Assembly: GCF_016908355.1 (NCBI RefSeq)
Contig: NZ_JAFBDT010000004.1
Coordinates: 1 to 64,000, forward strand
Direction: 5' to 3'
Source of the DNA: Fusibacter tunisiensis
GTDB taxonomy: Bacteria > Bacillota > Clostridia > Peptostreptococcales > Acidaminobacteraceae
Length of the DNA stretch: 64,000 nt
The notes beneath the pieces were generated by a model. The model had not been told where the DNA came from. It saw nothing but the letters and a program-made list of their open reading frames with translations, and did not search any database. Position numbers and translations under genes: made by a program. Shown one piece after another: positions 36,839 to 44,983 of the stretch. Every line of letters begins with the position of its first letter. The stretch's first letter is position 1.

Positions 36839-37642
36839 ATGGCATTGTCCTTTTGTTCCCTGGCAAGTGGGAGTTCTGGCAATTGTCAACTTGTGGCATC
36901 TGAACAAACGAAAATTCTCGTGGATGCTGGAATGAGCGGCAAATATATTAAAGGATCTTTGGAACATATTGGAATTTCCATTGAAGATATAGATGGTATT
37001 TTACTGACACATGAACATGCAGACCACATAAGCGGCCTGGGTGTTCTTATGCGTCGGTATAAAATGCCTCTTTTTGTGACTGAAAAAACATGGGATGCAG
37101 TTAAGTCCAAAATTGGCAACATTGATCCAAATTTATTGCGACTTTATCCACATATTGATGATTTGGCGATTGGGGATATAATGGTTCAAAGTGCACGTAT
37201 TTCACATGATGCTGTGGATCCACTGTGCTATGCTTTTATAAATGATGGTACAAAAATAGGAATTGCAACAGACCTTGGTACAATTTCAGATGAAGTTGTG
37301 GCAAAATTTAAAGATTGTGACTTATTAATGATAGAATCCAATCATGATATTGAAATGCTGAAAACTGGAAATTATCCAATGGTGCTTAAGAGGCGGATAC
37401 TAAGCGAGTTCGGCCATCTTAGCAACGACGATGCAGGGTATATTGCCCGTGAAATAATTGGCTTTGGAAAAACGAAGCATATTTTACTGGCGCACTTAAG
37501 TAAGGAAAATAATTTTCCAGATTTAGCATATGAGACGGTGAGAGGGATACTAGAAGAGGGTTCAATAGAAGTTGGAAAAGACATCATACTAGACATGACT
37601 TATAGGGATCGAGTCAGTAAATTGTATAAAATCAATAAATGA
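36839..37642 (+). CDS. walJ: Metallo-beta-lactamase-fold protein WalJ (YycJ)
   Basis: A 267-residue MBL-fold hydrolase. In Firmicutes, YycJ/WalJ is an exonuclease linked to mismatch repair and co-transcribed with walRK. Seen: CSLASGSSGNC at the N-terminus, the zinc-binding THEHADH motif at about residue 59, then TDLGTIS, ESNHD and LLAHLSKEN near the C-terminal metal site. AGAGGTAAC precedes the ATG. It lies in the walH/walI unit and precedes the beta-lactamase-like gene by 12 bases. Confidence 0.94.
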   Translation: MALSFCSLASGSSGNCQLVASEQTKILVDAGMSGKYIKGSLEHIGISIEDIDGILLTHEHADHISGLGVLMRRYKMPLFVTEKTWDAVKSKIGNIDPNLLRLYPHIDDLAIGDIMVQSARISHDAVDPLCYAFINDGTKIGIATDLGTISDEVVAKFKDCDLLMIESNHDIEMLKTGNYPMVLKRRILSEFGHLSNDDAGYIAREIIGFGKTKHILLAHLSKENNFPDLAYETVRGILEEGSIEVGKDIILDMTYRDRVSKLYKINK

Positions 37643-37654
37643 AAGAGGCATTTT

Positions 37655-39457
37655 GTGAAGAATTTTATTGGCATTCTAATGGCGTTTATCTTAATCTGTG
37701 CGCAACCCATAGGGTTTTCTCAGACGAGTGAAATAGACCCACTTGAAATGGAAGCTATAATGAATCGAATTATGGTGACACACTATCTACCTGGGCTGAC
37801 ACTTTCAGTCGTACAAGATGGTAACAGCTTGTATGAAGAAGCCTTTGGGCGTGCAGCCCTACAGCCAAATTTGCCGTTTACAACGGATAAGACCTTGATT
37901 CAAACAGGGGCAATAGGAAAAGTGTTTACATCATTTGCCCTACTGGATTTAATGGTGGCGCAGAATATACAGCTGGATGATGAAATTTCTGTTTATTTAG
38001 AGGGGCCATTTGACAAATTCAAGGACCTTACATTTAAAAATGTGCTGACGCATACAACTGGAATCCCAAGTGTTCGTATGAATTCGGCTTATCGTGAGTT
38101 GCCTCTTGTGACGCAAAAAAAACCATTTTCCGAAGAAGTGGCTTCTTTTTTTGATGCTTATGAACTGAATCCTGTGATTGAATCTGATCGGTATATTATG
38201 ACATCGAATGTGAATTCGATTTTAGCGGGTGTCCTTATTGAAAGTTTGTCAAAAACATCTTATGAAGCCCATATGGCAAACTTTTTAGAAGATGAATTTG
38301 CGATGACTGGGGCGGCCTCTTTTTACAAACAAGAGGTTAAAAGTGATATGGCGCTCCTACAGAATTACGCGATATCTGGCGGTAGAAGTGAAGCTTTAAG
38401 TCCGTTTAGAACAAAATTTTTGGCTTCCGATGATTTCATTACAACGACCAATGATATGACTGTCTTTATGGAAAAGATCACATCAAAAGCATCGGAAAGT
38501 ATAAGAGAGAGGGTGTTTAATCGGCAATTTGGCGTTTACACTGGTAGAAGCAATGCCTTTTCAATTGTACATTTTGGTGATTTAGAGGTCTATATTCAAG
38601 ATGGTGGTATTCCAGGCTCTACGGCTAGACTATTGTTTATTCCTGAAAAGAACTTTGGCCTATTTTTGGCCTATAATACAAATGATGTAGCAGCTCGGAC
38701 AGAACTGACAAGGCAAGTCTTACAATTGCTATTTCACATTCCGGAAAGTGAAAAGGGAATTGAAACCGATAAGCCAGAGCAGTTCGATCAACTTACTGGC
38801 ATTTATGCACCTGTTAATGCAACGCCGGAAACACTTGAAAAATTGACAAAATTGATACATCAAATCAAGGTGGTTGGCGACAGTGGTAAAATCACCATTG
38901 ACAAAATCCCCTATATTCAAATTCAAGATCGGTTTTTTTACAGTTCAGAAAAAGACCAGTTGGCAGAAGTTCACGTTGATGCCGAAGGAAAGTTGGAAGC
39001 CTTGGTAATCGGAAATGATGTTTACCAAAAGGTATCTGTTTTTAGGAATTTCTACATGGAAGTATTTCTAATGGCACTGGGTGTGTTTTTCAATGTGGCA
39101 GCACTTTTTGTTTTTTTAAGAAAATGGCGTGATATGAAAGTCAATAGAATTCATGATACCCCAAGAACAGTCCTTTTAATTTTTACACTTGTGAACTCAG
39201 CTTTACTTATGGCAATTTACGTTGCAGCCAGTCAATATGGTTTCTGGCAAGTGATTTATGGCGATATGGCATCATTTAAGGCGGTTAGGTACTTAGGGTA
39301 TGCAGCTATAGTGATGTGGCTACCAGCCTTTTCTATGTTAAAACGTGCAAGGCAGGATTTTAGATGGACTTCCGGAATGACATTTGTCTTTATGATTCAG
39401 TGTTTTACAGTCTTATCTACAGTTTTGTGGCTTTATGCCTACAATTTTATTCTTTAG
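37655..39457 (+). CDS. Catalytically degenerate serine beta-lactamase-like membrane protein
   Basis: A 600-residue protein of the class C beta-lactamase / PBP4*-type family. A signal peptide (1-22) is followed by the beta-lactamase fold (about 30-360), a lipocalin-like segment (about 370-465) and four membrane spans at the C-terminus (about 472-600). The SxxK nucleophile site reads G-A-I-G-K: Ala86 replaces Ser while Lys89 remains. The YxN motif reads T183-S-N, and the HxG motif reads Q-D-G-G. All three motifs are altered, so it is probably not a hydrolase. THTTGIPS is conserved. GTG start, AAAGAGG upstream. Confidence 0.85.
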   Translation: MKNFIGILMAFILICAQPIGFSQTSEIDPLEMEAIMNRIMVTHYLPGLTLSVVQDGNSLYEEAFGRAALQPNLPFTTDKTLIQTGAIGKVFTSFALLDLMVAQNIQLDDEISVYLEGPFDKFKDLTFKNVLTHTTGIPSVRMNSAYRELPLVTQKKPFSEEVASFFDAYELNPVIESDRYIMTSNVNSILAGVLIESLSKTSYEAHMANFLEDEFAMTGAASFYKQEVKSDMALLQNYAISGGRSEALSPFRTKFLASDDFITTTNDMTVFMEKITSKASESIRERVFNRQFGVYTGRSNAFSIVHFGDLEVYIQDGGIPGSTARLLFIPEKNFGLFLAYNTNDVAARTELTRQVLQLLFHIPESEKGIETDKPEQFDQLTGIYAPVNATPETLEKLTKLIHQIKVVGDSGKITIDKIPYIQIQDRFFYSSEKDQLAEVHVDAEGKLEALVIGNDVYQKVSVFRNFYMEVFLMALGVFFNVAALFVFLRKWRDMKVNRIHDTPRTVLLIFTLVNSALLMAIYVAASQYGFWQVIYGDMASFKAVRYLGYAAIVMWLPAFSMLKRARQDFRWTSGMTFVFMIQCFTVLSTVLWLYAYNFIL

Positions 39458-39959
39458 ACTCTTGGGTTTCAATCAACTGGTCGAGTAAACGCTCGGCCAG
39501 TATTTTTTTTGATGAAGCCTCTACGCTTAATTTAAATAATTGTTCAATTTGTGCTTGCTTACTGCCTTCAGTTAAAATTTCGCTTTTGATTTTTTCATGT
39601 GTTTGCGCCTGAATCTCTGTAAAAAGTGTATAATAGATTTGATTTTCCGACCTAGCAAGATCTATGATTTTTTTTGTATCTTGAATGGAAAACACTTGCT
39701 TTAAATGGTAGACAAGAAGCAAATCTGCAATGGCATCTTTTGAATATTTCTTTTTTTCAGGTGGTGCAATAACGCTTGCTTTTACATAATTATTGACCAT
39801 TGTTTTTGTAAAAATTGAGTCAGACTCACTTCGTGCAAGTGGGTCAAGGCTTGATTTTAGGTAGTCTAAAAGTTGATCCATGTAAAGGGGAATGTTCGGA
39901 ATCATTTCGTAGTTAGGGTCTACGAATTCCAATATTTTTTTAATTTGGTTTTTTTGCAT
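39447..39959 (-). CDS. DUF1836-family regulator-like protein
   Basis: A 170-residue cytoplasmic protein of the DUF1836 family, which has a MerR-like helix-turn-helix. Seen: IPNIPLYMDQLLDYL, TKTMVNNYVKASVIAPPEKKKYSKDAIADLL at about residues 50-90 (the family core), then a helical tail. ATG 39959 has TGGAGG upstream. Its stop overlaps the end of the beta-lactamase-like gene by 11 bases on the opposite strand. It contains a terminator for that opposite transcript within its 3' coding part. Confidence 0.85.
   Translation of the reverse strand: MQKNQIKKILEFVDPNYEMIPNIPLYMDQLLDYLKSSLDPLARSESDSIFTKTMVNNYVKASVIAPPEKKKYSKDAIADLLLVYHLKQVFSIQDTKKIIDLARSENQIYYTLFTEIQAQTHEKIKSEILTEGSKQAQIEQLFKLSVEASSKKILAERLLDQLIETQESKE
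39476..39510 (+). terminator. Terminator for the walHIJ operon inside an antisense gene
   Basis: ACTGGTCGAG (39476-39485), loop TAAACG, CTCGGCCAGT (39492-39501), then eight T. The 10-bp stem has one wobble pair. It stops the rightward operon yet lies inside the coding part of the leftward DUF1836 gene. Confidence 0.85.
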
Positions 39960-39987
39960 GTTCGCCTCCAAGAGATTATATAAATAT

Positions 39988-40015
39988 AGTATATCATGTC
40001 TTGTACTTTTTACAA
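39988..40015 (-). promoter_or_regulatory. Promoter of the DUF1836 gene
   Basis: On the minus strand, TTGTAA (40010-40015), 16 bp spacer and TATACT (39988-39993) with TGA extension. Confidence 0.6.
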
Positions 40016-40078
40016 TTACATGTTAGTATATCAATATAGTGTTATATAGTATTTAAAACTACTTGAATGGAGGTGCAC

Positions 40079-40714
40079 ATGCGAGAACCTGTAAATACAT
40101 GGACCCACTTGGTGGGCATATTGCTTTCGATAGCAGGGCTAATTACAATGATTGTAACTGCGGCATTAAATGAAAATCTGATTTCCATTATTGGAGGGGC
40201 AATATTTGGCATCAGTATGATCCTGTTATATACGGCTTCCACCGTTTATCATGGCTATAATGGCACTGATTCGGTGATTCTAAAATTGAAAAAAGTAGAT
40301 CACGCAATGATATTTGTTTTAATCGCTGGAACCTATACACCTATATGTATGGTGGCCTTGGGAGGCGCTTTAGGCTATGGATTACTGGCTGGAATTTGGA
40401 CACTTGCAATTATTGGGATGGTTGCAAAAATTAAATTTATCCATATGCCTCGTGTCTTATCGGCAGGTATTTACGTTTTTTTAGGATGGATTAGTGTTGC
40501 ATTTATTCACCCGCTTTCAGAGGCTTTATCGTTTGGTGGATTTTTTTGGCTAATTGCAGGAGGCCTTTTTTATACAATTGGTGCCATATTTTACGCAACA
40601 AAGTCCGAAAAGATAAAGATTGGCGTTTTTGGGTTTCATGAGATATTCCATTTGTTTATTCTTGCCGGAAGTTTGGCACATTTTATATTAATACAATCTT
40701 ACCTAATGCATTGA
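40079..40714 (+). CDS. Hemolysin III-family (YqfA/PAQR-like) membrane protein
   Basis: A 211-residue protein with seven membrane spans of the hemolysin III / PAQR-related group. Seen: NTWTHLVG at the start, STVYHGY at about residue 55, KVDHAMIFVLIAGTYTP in the middle, and the FHEIFHLFILAG motif near the end; these carry the conserved metal-binding histidines. ATG 40079 is preferred because GGAGG (40069-40073) lies just upstream. The terminator begins in its stop codon. A hemolytic role is not established for most members. Confidence 0.9.
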   Translation: MREPVNTWTHLVGILLSIAGLITMIVTAALNENLISIIGGAIFGISMILLYTASTVYHGYNGTDSVILKLKKVDHAMIFVLIAGTYTPICMVALGGALGYGLLAGIWTLAIIGMVAKIKFIHMPRVLSAGIYVFLGWISVAFIHPLSEALSFGGFFWLIAGGLFYTIGAIFYATKSEKIKIGVFGFHEIFHLFILAGSLAHFILIQSYLMH

Positions 40715-40740
40715 TACATTGAAAAATGTATCTTTTTTTT
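40713..40740 (+). terminator. Terminator starting in the hemolysin III stop codon
   Basis: GATACATT (40713-40720), GAAA tetraloop, AATGTATC (40725-40732), then eight T. Confidence 0.85.
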
Positions 40741-40748
40741 GTTATAAT
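40740..40748 (+). promoter_or_regulatory. Extended -10 promoter of the GNAT-CHAD unit
   Basis: TGT followed by TATAAT (40743-40748), placed directly on the end of the preceding terminator. Confidence 0.5.
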
Positions 40749-40773
40749 GATAAAAAACAGGATGGTTAATTCT

Positions 40774-41520
40774 ATGAACTTTGAATCTGTTAAATATGTA
40801 AATATTAAAGGTAGACTATGGAACCCAAAGAATCAAGTTCAATTTTATGAGGATGGGTCTTTTTTTGTGGCTGAACATAATGGGTTTGCCATTCCTTCTG
40901 ATGAAGTCCCAGAGACATTCAATGAACATTTTGATCGGTATTTAAAATTAAGGTCAATGCATGGTGAAATAAGTTTAGCAGGTATTCCAATCAGACAATA
41001 TGAAGCGTTAAAATCAAATTATAAAATAAACTGGACTGAAATTTGTTGGCTTTACTATTATGATGGGACAGGATATGAGGGGCTGACCTCTGAATATACA
41101 TTTGAATCAAAGGCTTATACTTTGGATGTTCTAAGAAAATCGGATATTTCAAAAGTTTTTGAGCATTATACCTATAAAGATGATGGGATTGGGTATATTG
41201 AATCTATTATCGAAAACCAACCTACTCAATGTGCAAGATATAAGGGCTTGCCGGTTTCTTGGGTCGTTCAAAGGGAGGATGGTTCTCTAGGGATCATGTA
41301 TACTTTAGAATCACATAGGAGAAAAGGCCTTGGCGAATGGCTCTCAAAACATTTGATTCATCAAGTGATTCAAAAAGGTGAAATGCCTTATTTGCATATT
41401 GTCGTAGGAAATGCCGCTTCTGTCGCATTGGTTGAGCGACTTGGCTTTAAAAAATATGGTAAAATAGTGTGGTTTGGCGTTCAAAATCCATACTATAAAA
41501 CAGGGGGCGTAACGGATTGA
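40774..41520 (+). CDS. GNAT-family acetyltransferase
   Basis: A 248-residue two-part protein. The C-terminal 90 residues form a GNAT (FR47-like) domain with the acetyl-CoA motif ESHRRKGLGEWLSKH and NAASVALVERLGFKKYG. The N-terminal half is a degenerate GNAT-like or unrelated substrate domain. ATG 40774 is the likely start, with AGGATGG 12 bases upstream; earlier in-frame ATGs run into the promoter. Its stop codon overlaps the TTG start of the CHAD gene. The substrate is unknown. Confidence 0.78.
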   Translation: MNFESVKYVNIKGRLWNPKNQVQFYEDGSFFVAEHNGFAIPSDEVPETFNEHFDRYLKLRSMHGEISLAGIPIRQYEALKSNYKINWTEICWLYYYDGTGYEGLTSEYTFESKAYTLDVLRKSDISKVFEHYTYKDDGIGYIESIIENQPTQCARYKGLPVSWVVQREDGSLGIMYTLESHRRKGLGEWLSKHLIHQVIQKGEMPYLHIVVGNAASVALVERLGFKKYGKIVWFGVQNPYYKTGGVTD

Positions 41521-42299
41521 ATGCCTATGAAATAGAAGGACTATTTACAATCCATTTATCTGAAATGGATGAAAAACTAAAAGAGATGATCAGGCTTGAT
41601 TTTAATCATGATAGTATACATGCCTATCGGGAGAGTATCCGATTATTTAGAGCCCTTCTTTATTTTTATAAACCTGCTATGCGTGCTGGAGATTACCGCT
41701 ATCTTGATATCCAATCGAAGAAATATTTTGATAAAACGTCACGCATTCGAGAGTTAGATGTATTCATTGACGGCTATGGCTCTTCTATGAATCGCCAAAC
41801 TTTAAATATACTAGAAGACTTAAAACAACCTTTAATGGCAAGGCTTAAGCTGGATGTTCGGCGGATGATTCCATTTAGATTCTCAAGACTTTCTGTTAAA
41901 TTACCCTATTTAAATCCTGACAGTATGAAATCTTTTGAATTAGACCGTCAATGCGAGCTTTTTGAAGAGTTTATGTATGTGGCGCCTGAATTAGAAGATT
42001 TACAGGAAAAGTATATCCATTCAAAACGCATGCTTTCAAAGAAGATCCGGTATATTCATCAAATAATCCTCAGTAATGATGCGTCTTTGGTTTTGCTAAA
42101 CAAAAGATTGGAGTCCTTTCAAGCGATTGCTAAAAATCTACATGATACATGTGTCAATCTTAGGCTTGTTGGGACTTACAAATTGGAAGATTCCAATTTG
42201 ATAGAAGTTTTAGTTGAAAATCACACCAGATATACAAAAATATCTACAGAGGCTTATGCAATATTGATTGATGAAATGCAACTTATTTTAAAAAAATAA
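41517..42299 (+). CDS. CHAD-domain protein
   Basis: A 260-residue all-helical CHAD protein. CHAD domains bind inorganic polyphosphate through conserved histidines and basic residues. Seen: the HDSIHAYRESIRLFRALLYFY segment with regularly spaced Arg and His, SRIRELDVF (the typical RxxRDxDV-like motif) and a repeat of basic helices (KYIHSKRMLSKKIRYIH). The start is TTG 41517, overlapping the GNAT stop, with AGGGGG (41502-41507) upstream. No CYTH or polyphosphate kinase gene is nearby. Confidence 0.82.
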   Translation: MNAYEIEGLFTIHLSEMDEKLKEMIRLDFNHDSIHAYRESIRLFRALLYFYKPAMRAGDYRYLDIQSKKYFDKTSRIRELDVFIDGYGSSMNRQTLNILEDLKQPLMARLKLDVRRMIPFRFSRLSVKLPYLNPDSMKSFELDRQCELFEEFMYVAPELEDLQEKYIHSKRMLSKKIRYIHQIILSNDASLVLLNKRLESFQAIAKNLHDTCVNLRLVGTYKLEDSNLIEVLVENHTRYTKISTEAYAILIDEMQLILKK

Positions 42300-42330
42300 C
42301 AGCTCCAAATTTTTTGGAGCTGTCTCTTTG
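42298..42330. terminator. Bidirectional terminator between CHAD and the 50-residue gene
   Basis: ACAGCTCCAA pairs with TTGGAGCTGT. The T run is stronger on the minus strand, so it mainly ends the small gene, but it also follows the CHAD stop. Confidence 0.75.
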
Positions 42331-42339
42331 TCGGTTTTT

Positions 42340-42492
42340 TTATTTTTCGTTTTCTTCAACCCATTCTTTTGCATCTTCTACGGCAGTTTGGGATGGGATG
42401 TTAACTTTACTTTCTTTTTCAAGTGTCTTAGTATCTGCCCAAGCTTCAGTTTTACTAGAACCAAGCTTTTCGACTTTTTGACTTTTATCCAT
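42340..42492 (-). CDS. Small acidic protein, DUF3787-like, Fur-box controlled
   Basis: A 50-residue soluble protein starting at ATG 42492 behind GGAGGTG (42498-42504, minus strand) and ending in TAA at 42340. It is highly charged and ends in NIPSQTAVEDAKEWVEENEK, which resembles the C-terminal 'AVEEAKEWVDENEK' motif of DUF3787, a group of small proteins reported on clostridial spores. I rate that assignment as moderate. A perfect 7-1-7 Fur-type inverted repeat sits just upstream. A terminator follows. Role unknown. Confidence 0.7.
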   Translation of the reverse strand: MDKSQKVEKLGSSKTEAWADTKTLEKESKVNIPSQTAVEDAKEWVEENEK

Positions 42493-42511
42493 GGAAACAC
42501 CTCCGATTTAA

Positions 42512-42526
42512 TGATAATTATTATCA
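42512..42526. promoter_or_regulatory. Perfect Fur-type 7-1-7 box
   Basis: TGATAAT-T-ATTATCA, identical to the TGATAATNATTATCA consensus known for Fur-family repressors. It lies 7 bases before the ribosome binding site of the 50-residue gene, overlapping its probable -10 and start region on the minus strand. Confidence 0.75.
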
Positions 42527-42552
42527 TTATTACCCGAATGTCTTATGCTTAA

Positions 42553-43239
42553 TCAAATTTTTCGAATTATTCCAATGGGCGTTTGCTCCAAATGTTGACC
42601 TAAGGGGTTGTCTATTAGAATTTTTCGAAGTGTACGTCGATTCATACTGTCATGTGATGCACCAAGGATTTTTAGATTATGCGCATCTCTATGAATGATT
42701 GCAACTTTTACATCATCATATAATTCGCTTAATTCTACAGCGACAGAGTCCGGCATAAGAGGAGCCATGATAATGTGTGTATTAAATGGGGGAATATCAT
42801 CAGGAGAAGGTGGGGCAATAGCAATTGCCTTATAACCTGCAATGTCATCAAAAGCATCTTTTTTGCCTAATTTCTCAAGAATCCATCCAGCTGTAAAGGC
42901 TCGAATCATTTTTAATCGACCGCACTCATTGACAGCAACTTGCATGGTTTCAGGTGTACATAAACCAGCGCGCTTTCTGAACGTCCGGCAAAGAAACTCA
43001 GCCAAGTGTCCTGAATTAATTTTAGAAACAGGGATTGAACGTCCCTGCGTTATCGCCACCACTTTTTCTGCAATACAGATGATATCACCTGGCAATACTA
43101 AATCGTGTGTGTATTTTTGAACCACTTCCATCAAATTGTCTTTACGGGTTATCAGATGGGTTTTTACGGGTATCCGCACATAGCATTTGCCATCAACTAA
43201 AATGTTTGTGGGGGTGTATTCGAGTTTGGGATTTGTCAT
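42553..43239 (-). CDS. F420-0:gamma-glutamyl ligase-like protein (CofE domain)
   Basis: A 228-residue protein with the coenzyme F420:L-glutamate ligase (CofE) fold. Seen: VDGKCYVRIPVKTHLI, LPGDIICIAEKVVAITQGR near the N-terminus and the IAIAPPSPDDIPPFNTHII segment. F420 is rare in Clostridia and no other F420 gene is in the window, so the true ligand may be something else. ATG 43239 has TGGAGGATG upstream. It stands alone, diverging from rluF. Confidence 0.8.
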   Translation of the reverse strand: MTNPKLEYTPTNILVDGKCYVRIPVKTHLITRKDNLMEVVQKYTHDLVLPGDIICIAEKVVAITQGRSIPVSKINSGHLAEFLCRTFRKRAGLCTPETMQVAVNECGRLKMIRAFTAGWILEKLGKKDAFDDIAGYKAIAIAPPSPDDIPPFNTHIIMAPLMPDSVAVELSELYDDVKVAIIHRDAHNLKILGASHDSMNRRTLRKILIDNPLGQHLEQTPIGIIRKI

Positions 43240-43341
43240 GGCATCCTCCAAGTTGTTTGCTCAATCATTTCATTATAGCATTGTTCTTGGTATGGATTCA
43301 AATGAAGGTAAGATTTAATATATTAAGGGAGAGTAATCATT

Positions 43342-44094
43342 TTGAGATTGAACAATTACATCAGTGCTTCTGGATTATGTTCAAGAAGAGAAGCCGATAA
43401 ATTCATTTTGGAAGGCCGTGTTTTTGTAAATGGTGTAAAGGCAATTTTAGGACAAGATATCAAAGGATCTGATCGTGTTTTGGTAGATGGTCAGCTGGTG
43501 GTTCCTGCCCAAAAGCATATTTATTTGATTTTAAATAAACCAGTGGGCATTACTTGTACCACTGAACGCCACATTGAAGGGAACATTATTGATTATATTG
43601 GTCATAAGGACCGTATTTTTCCAGTTGGGCGTTTGGATAAGGATTCAGAGGGACTGATTATCTTGACAAGCGATGGTAGTATTGTCAATGCAATTTTAAG
43701 AGAAGAAAATAACCATGATAAAAGGTATGTTGTATCTGTAAATAAACCACTTCAGAAAGATTTTACAAAGCGGATGGGCAAAGGGGTTCGTATTTTTAAT
43801 CCAGTTAAGAAAGAACATGTTGTGACCAAACCTTGCAAAGTCAGAAAACTGTCAGAAAAAACCTTTGAAATCACTTTAAATCAAGGACTCAATAGACAAA
43901 TTCGCCGAATGTGTGCGGCGCTTGGCTATCAAGTGGTAAAATTGAAGCGGACACGGATTATGCATATTCAATTAGAGGGTCTTAAGGAAGGTGCTTGGCG
44001 GTACTTGACGCAAAGTGAGCTTACAGAACTTATGAAATTTGTAAAAAATAATAGGGATAAGGGGAATCGTCATAATGGTGAAACTAGGAGATAA
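43342..44094 (+). CDS. rluF: 23S rRNA pseudouridine synthase, RluF-type
   Basis: Converts a uridine in RNA to pseudouridine. The 250 residues have an N-terminal S4 RNA-binding domain (1-60, MRLNNYISASGLCSRREADKF) and a RsuA/RluF catalytic domain with the aspartate in GRLDKDSEGLIILTSDG, then NQGLNRQIRRMC. The start is TTG 43342 with AAGGGAGAG upstream. The 3' end overlaps the transporter gene by 20 bases. Target position in rRNA (RluB/RluF-like) is by family only. Confidence 0.9.
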   Translation: MRLNNYISASGLCSRREADKFILEGRVFVNGVKAILGQDIKGSDRVLVDGQLVVPAQKHIYLILNKPVGITCTTERHIEGNIIDYIGHKDRIFPVGRLDKDSEGLIILTSDGSIVNAILREENNHDKRYVVSVNKPLQKDFTKRMGKGVRIFNPVKKEHVVTKPCKVRKLSEKTFEITLNQGLNRQIRRMCAALGYQVVKLKRTRIMHIQLEGLKEGAWRYLTQSELTELMKFVKNNRDKGNRHNGETRR

Positions 44095-44959
44095 ACAAAA
44101 GAAATATTTATCTGATTTAAGCCTTTTATTTGTGGCTTTTGTTTGGGGTGGTGGTTTTGTAGCTGTTAAAGATGCGCTTAATACGGTTACACCAATGGTT
44201 TTAATGGCACTTAGATTTGTTTTGGCGACGTTAGTACTCTATCTCTTTTTATTTAAATGGATTGGGAAAATTAGCAAGTCGGACTTAAAGCATGGAAGTG
44301 TGGTTGGACTTTTGCTGTTTTTGGCGTTTACAGCTCAAACTTTAGGGTTACAATATACAACAGCTTCAAAGCAAGGATTTTTGACGGCAACCTATGTTGT
44401 AATGGTCCCCTTTCTATTTTGGGCTTTTTACCGCAAAAGGCCAAAACTCAAAGTTTTTGCTGCCAGTTTTATAACACTTGTTGGAATTGGTTTAATTGGT
44501 CTTGATGGTGTTACGTCATTGAACATTGGTGACTATCTAACGCTTATATGTGCCTTATTTTTTGCAGCACATATAATTGCTGTGGAGTACTTTGCGAAAG
44601 ATATGAATGTTTTTAAGTTGGCTTTTCTACAAATTGCAGTGGCTGCGGTTTTGTTTGTGATTACGGCACTTATAGTGGAGCCAATCCCAAGTCAGTTACC
44701 CGGAAGGGCTTGGGTGGCAATTGTATATTTGGCTGTCTTTTCTACATTTTTGTGTTTTACAGTTCAAACAGTTGCACAAAAATATACGGCATCGTCACAC
44801 GTTTCCATTCTCCTTTCGCTTGAGTCCGTATTTGCAGCACTATTAGGTGTTTTACTTTTAAATGAAGTGATGACACCAATTATGATTATCGGATGTGGCC
44901 TTATTTTCGCAGCTATATTGATTATTGAACTGAATGTGTCTAAAAAGAAAGTCGCTTGA
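44075..44959 (+). CDS. EamA/DMT-family transporter
   Basis: A 294-residue drug/metabolite transporter with ten membrane spans in two EamA repeats (about 12-140 and 150-285). The first opens with LSLLFVAFVWGGGFVAVKDAL, the second with LTLICALFFAAHIIAVEYF. It probably exports a metabolite or amino acid; the substrate cannot be told from sequence. ATG 44075 lies within the end of rluF and has AAGGGG upstream, so it is co-translated. The znuA promoter starts at its 3' end. Confidence 0.87.
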   Translation: MVKLGDKQKKYLSDLSLLFVAFVWGGGFVAVKDALNTVTPMVLMALRFVLATLVLYLFLFKWIGKISKSDLKHGSVVGLLLFLAFTAQTLGLQYTTASKQGFLTATYVVMVPFLFWAFYRKRPKLKVFAASFITLVGIGLIGLDGVTSLNIGDYLTLICALFFAAHIIAVEYFAKDMNVFKLAFLQIAVAAVLFVITALIVEPIPSQLPGRAWVAIVYLAVFSTFLCFTVQTVAQKYTASSHVSILLSLESVFAALLGVLLLNEVMTPIMIIGCGLIFAAILIIELNVSKKKVA

Positions 44960-44983
44960 CAAAAATAGAGAAAGTGCTATAAT
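44956..44983 (+). promoter_or_regulatory. Promoter of the znu operon
   Basis: A perfect TTGACA (44956-44961), 16 bp spacer, TATAAT (44978-44983) with TGC extension. The -35 overlaps the stop codon of the transporter gene. Confidence 0.88.
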
